In this document: one piece after another, positions 61,508-64,000 of the stretch | Numbering within the stretch: position 1 is the stretch's first letter | How the letters are laid out: the number at the start of each line of letters is the position of its first letter | DNA from: Flavobacteriales bacterium | GTDB taxonomy: Bacteria; Bacteroidota; Bacteroidia; NS11-12g; UBA9320 | Reading direction: 5' to 3' | DNA: 64,000 nt | Assembly (NCBI GenBank): GCA_020635455.1 | Contig: JACJZT010000002.1 | Location: 248,001-312,000 of the forward strand | Notes under the pieces: model-generated | Database searches by the model: none | What the model saw: the letters and a program-made list of their open reading frames with translations, nothing else | Told to the model about the DNA's origin: nothing | Program-made: the position numbers and the translations under genes

Positions 61508-61975
61508 ATGAAATGGAGAAAATTTTCCGGAGAACCTTTGGTTTTGCCATTATTGGACGAGATCAAACTCAAAATGATCGAGGAACAGGGTAACCGATTG
61601 AAAGTTTGTATAGGCACTGATTCACAGGTCAAAGGAGGGGTTACGGAATTTGCCACCGCTGTGGTTTTCATCAGAGAAGGAAAGGGGGGCTTTATTTTTC
61701 ATCGTTCAAGATTGACCAAAATAAAACTATCCTTAAAGGAAAGAATGATTCAGGAAGTATCGGATTCGATTCAGGTTGCTTACGAAATTTGCCCTGTTCT
61801 TGACGAATACGAGGTTGACCTTGAAGTTCATGCCGACATCAACACCGATCCGCAATTCAAGTCCAATGTGGCTTTGAAGGAGGCAATGGGTTATATATTG
61901 GGCATGGGGTATAAATTTAAGGCAAAACCTGAAGCTTTTGCGAGTACCTATTGTGCAAATAAAATTGTTAAATAA
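61508..61975 (+). CDS. RNase H-like protein, YkuK/DUF458 family
   Basis: A 155-residue cytoplasmic protein with the DUF458 (YkuK) pattern: VCIGTDSQVKGGVTEFATAV with the likely acidic active-site residues, then LEVHADINTDPQFKSN and GYILGMGYKFKAKPEAFAST. The fold is RNase H-like. The activity of YkuK is not established. It precedes the TonB-domain gene by 35 nt, and a promoter lies between them, so it is probably separate. Confidence 0.85.
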   Translation: MKWRKFSGEPLVLPLLDEIKLKMIEEQGNRLKVCIGTDSQVKGGVTEFATAVVFIREGKGGFIFHRSRLTKIKLSLKERMIQEVSDSIQVAYEICPVLDEYEVDLEVHADINTDPQFKSNVALKEAMGYILGMGYKFKAKPEAFASTYCANKIVK

Positions 61976-61983
61976 TATATTTG
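61951..61983 (+). promoter_or_regulatory. promoter of the TonB-domain gene (-33 TTG, -7 TATATTTG)
   Basis: TTG (61951-61953) and TATATTTG (61976-61983) are 22 nt apart, within the Bacteroidota range. The -7 box ends 27 nt before the ATG at 62011. The -33 part overlaps the end of the YkuK gene. Confidence 0.55.
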
Positions 61984-62010
61984 TATTTATATTCGTTTGT
62001 TAATTAAGAT

Positions 62011-62427
62011 ATGAAAGGCACATTTAAAATTTGTTTGCTGGTTTTACTAGGGGTGTTTTCCAGTTCGTTTACCATGGATTCGGGCAGTACAAGCCCCAAA
62101 CCCGTTTATGAAAAACCATACATGATCGTTGGTCAGATGCCTCGCTTTCCGGGAGGAAAAGCAGCTATGCAGAGATACATCAGCGAAAAAATGGTTTATC
62201 CTTTTGAAGCCATGAAAAACAATGTGCAGGGAAAAGTGAACGTCCAGTTTGTTGTAGATAAGGATGGAAGCATTGTTGACGTGAAAGCGGTTGGTCAGAA
62301 ATTAGGATACGGTTTAGAAGAAAGTGCAGTAAAGTTATTCACAGATATGCCTAAGTGGGTGCCCGGAAGACAAGACGGAATAGCAGTTCCTGTTTACATG
62401 ATGATCCCGATTTTGTTCTCAATATAG
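62011..62427 (+). CDS. TonB C-terminal domain protein
   Basis: A 138-residue envelope protein. An N-terminal hydrophobic helix (1-20) ends near FSSSFTMDS and may be a signal peptide or a membrane anchor. Residues 45-138 match the TonB C-terminal fold: YISEKMVYPFEAMKNNVQGK, VNVQFVVDKDGSIVDVKAVG, then VKLFTDMPKWVPGRQDGIAV. There is no proline-rich spacer, so it is not a full energy transducer and may work with other receptors or as a periplasmic partner. It has its own promoter and is followed by ruvX after 3 nt. Confidence 0.85.
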   Translation: MKGTFKICLLVLLGVFSSSFTMDSGSTSPKPVYEKPYMIVGQMPRFPGGKAAMQRYISEKMVYPFEAMKNNVQGKVNVQFVVDKDGSIVDVKAVGQKLGYGLEESAVKLFTDMPKWVPGRQDGIAVPVYMMIPILFSI

Positions 62428-62430
62428 TTA

Positions 62431-62844
62431 ATGGGCAGAATTGTTGCCATTGATTATGGCACCAAAAAAGTTGGAATAGCCGTTACCGACCCTCTCAAAA
62501 TTATTGCAACCGGTTTAGCAACCGTTCATTCATCTCAAATCCTCGATTATTTAATTACGTACTCCAGAACTGAGGAGATCGAAACGATCGTGGTTGGTCT
62601 CCCAAAACAATCGACTGGAGAGCCATCCGAAACTGAAAAATACATCCTGCCTTTTATAAAAAAGTTGAAATCCGTACTTCCCGGAATAGAGGTCGTGCGC
62701 TTTGATGAACGATATACTACGGTTCTTGCAACTCGCTCATTATTAGACGGAGGTTACAAAAAAAAAGACAGGCAAAACAAAAAACTTTTGGATTCTGTAA
62801 GTGCTACCATAATTTTGCAGGATTATTTAAATTCAGCCAAATGA
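62431..62844 (+). CDS. ruvX: putative Holliday junction resolvase / pre-16S rRNA nuclease
   Basis: A 137-residue RNase H-fold protein (YqgF). The active-site start is RIVAIDYGTKKVGIAVTDP with Asp7, followed by TIVVGLPKQSTGEPSETEK and VVRFDERYTTVLATRSLLDG. The C-terminal DSVSATIILQDYLN supplies the last acidic residues. In E. coli YqgF/RuvX acts in 16S rRNA maturation. It lies in a tight operon after the TonB gene and overlaps def by 4 nt. Confidence 0.93.
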   Translation: MGRIVAIDYGTKKVGIAVTDPLKIIATGLATVHSSQILDYLITYSRTEEIETIVVGLPKQSTGEPSETEKYILPFIKKLKSVLPGIEVVRFDERYTTVLATRSLLDGGYKKKDRQNKKLLDSVSATIILQDYLNSAK

Positions 62845-63392
62845 TATATCCAATTCGGGCATACGGAGATCCTGTATTGAAAAAAAAATGCAGAGATATT
62901 CCTGAAGATTATATGGAACTCAACAAACTCATCGACGACATGTATGAAACCATGTATGCCAGTAACGGAGTTGGTTTGGCTGCTCCTCAAATCGGAAAGG
63001 ACATTCGCTTGTTTGTGATCGATACACAGAACTTTAGTGAAAACAAACAAAAAGGTGTTAAAAAAACCTTTATCAATGCCAGAATACTTGATGAATCCGG
63101 AATAGAATGGGATTTTGAGGAAGGTTGCCTGAGCATTCCAACCGTCAGGGAAGCTGTTAAAAGAAAACCTGATCTAAGGATCCGATATCAGGATGAGAAT
63201 TTTAAATGGCATGAAGAAGGTTACTCCGAAATTGAGGCCAGAGTGATACAGCATGAATACGATCACATCGAAGGAATTCTTTTTACTGACCATCTTTCGG
63301 CATTCAAAAAACAGTTGCTTAAAGGAAAACTGAATAACATTTCAAAAGGCAAGGTTGAAATTGATTACAAAATGAAGTTTTATAACCAATAG
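62841..63392 (+). CDS. def: peptide deformylase
   Basis: An Fe/Zn enzyme that removes the formyl group from new proteins, 183 residues. The three motifs are GVGLAAPQIG, EEGCLSIPTV and QHEYDHIEG, with the Cys and two His metal ligands plus the catalytic Glu. The ATG overlaps the ruvX stop by 4 nt (ATGA). The next gene starts one base after its TAG. Confidence 0.97.
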   Translation: MIYPIRAYGDPVLKKKCRDIPEDYMELNKLIDDMYETMYASNGVGLAAPQIGKDIRLFVIDTQNFSENKQKGVKKTFINARILDESGIEWDFEEGCLSIPTVREAVKRKPDLRIRYQDENFKWHEEGYSEIEARVIQHEYDHIEGILFTDHLSAFKKQLLKGKLNNISKGKVEIDYKMKFYNQ

Positions 63393-63393
63393 A

Positions 63394-64000
63394 ATGCTTT
63401 ACCCATCCAGGAAATTTTACTTCCTAAATGCATTTCTTATTGTAATCATCCAAATTCTGGCAGCGTATTTTCTTGGATTTTCAAATCGTCTTGGAGATGT
63501 TTTTGATCCTGAGCACCTCAGTATCTATTTAATTACCTTCATGATCTCCATATTGTCGTTCGAAGTTTCGTATCTTATGAAAGCCCTATATGGTTCCGAT
63601 AGTATTCGAACGTTTAACGGATTTCTTCTATTTGTACCGGTATTGTTCGCATCAGCGATCTTATTGTTTGCCTTTACTATAAATTCCGAACTTTTTTGGC
63701 TTAGTATTAAAGCTTTGATAATTCTGGTAGCCAGTAGCATTCTTACTAAGCGGTCTTTTGTAATTTCTTCTTTCTTAAACTCTATTTTATTGGGCCTTAC
63801 ACTATACTATCTTTCTAAAATGGATCCCAATATGAAACAAAGCCTGGCTGTTATTTTTTCGGTATTCATTCTTGGTATGAATTTTATTCGCCTCTTACTT
63901 ACACGATTTGACCGAACGGAGATGTCGTATCCTGAGAAAAATAGTCATCAAATCCGTTTGAACACGATACGCTGGATCGCCATAGCTTTTATTTTTCTAT
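63394..64000 (+). CDS. polytopic membrane protein, partial (cut by window end)
   Basis: The ATG at 63394, one base after the def stop, opens a frame of 202 codons to the window edge. It starts MLYPSRKFYFLNAFLIVIIQ and shows at least five hydrophobic segments (about 8-26, 45-65, 80-95, 105-118 and 160-175) separated by short loops such as SKMDPNMKQS and RFDRTEMSYPEKN. It is an integral membrane protein of unknown family. The rest lies outside the window. It is probably part of the ruvX-def operon. Confidence 0.65.
   Translation, partial: MLYPSRKFYFLNAFLIVIIQILAAYFLGFSNRLGDVFDPEHLSIYLITFMISILSFEVSYLMKALYGSDSIRTFNGFLLFVPVLFASAILLFAFTINSELFWLSIKALIILVASSILTKRSFVISSFLNSILLGLTLYYLSKMDPNMKQSLAVIFSVFILGMNFIRLLLTRFDRTEMSYPEKNSHQIRLNTIRWIAIAFIFL

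Noticed and set aside
1..64000. CRISPR arrays, insertion sequences, prophage or integron elements.
   Set aside because: No regularly spaced repeats, transposase or integrase motifs, phage structural genes or terminal inverted repeats were seen.

Overview
The window looks like a chromosomal segment of a Bacteroidota bacterium, most likely of the Flavobacteriales/Cryomorphaceae-like breadth of that phylum. The evidence is three secreted proteins with type IX secretion (T9SS) C-terminal sorting domains, a six-gene alternative complex III (ActA-F), the small THX ribosomal protein, an extended SecA with a zinc-binding tail, DUF349 and GH92 proteins, an AT-rich sequence, almost no Shine-Dalgarno sequences before genes, and repeated copies of the Bacteroidota -7 promoter box TAnnTTTG. 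I see no insertion sequence, prophage, integron or CRISPR array. The region is dense and mostly conserved housekeeping DNA.

Layout. 1-9 kb: end of msrA, pepT, a THX gene, pdxH, a large PKD-repeat T9SS cargo, ffh, a TPR protein and a cobalamin adenosyltransferase. 9-16 kb: purD with a tiny membrane protein, then secA followed by a SPOR protein, a secreted alkaline phosphatase and a metallophosphoesterase. 16-24.7 kb: rplU-rpmA, tRNA-Leu(GAG), prfB (expressed through a +1 frameshift) behind a small acidic protein, cinA, carbonic anhydrase, pirin, a secreted adenosine deaminase and recN. 24.7-30.5 kb: an M43 metalloprotease with a T9SS tail, topA, a SirB1-like protein and a TfoX-like protein. 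30.6-38.6 kb: the ActABCDEF respiratory operon on the minus strand. 38.9-49.8 kb: a small Tyr/Cys-rich secreted protein, arginase, acyl-CoA thioesterase, a thioredoxin-fold protein, a membrane zinc peptidase, a broken GNAT gene, dnaB, then a minus-strand murB-rluA-pruA-acetyltransferase operon. 49.9-64 kb: htpG, GH92 mannosidase, DUF349 protein, HMG-CoA lyase, an NHL-repeat T9SS cargo, purC, acyl-CoA reductase, a YkuK-like protein, a TonB-domain protein, ruvX, def and a membrane protein cut by the window end.

How the genes work together. Export and surface functions recur: Ffh and SecA feed the Sec pathway, and at least ten products carry Sec signal peptides. ActA-F would pass electrons from quinol to a terminal oxidase, but no oxidase genes are next to it here. 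purD and purC are purine synthesis steps at separate loci.

The points most worth a second look are: a short secreted protein with two degenerate repeats and a C-terminal tail of nine tyrosines and four cysteines; a murB whose conserved N-terminus lies upstream of any canonical start codon, with AUA where the start should be; a GNAT gene cut by one amber codon; a textbook prfB frameshift signal in a genome that otherwise hardly uses Shine-Dalgarno pairing; and -7 promoter boxes so close to several start codons that the transcripts should be leaderless or nearly so.
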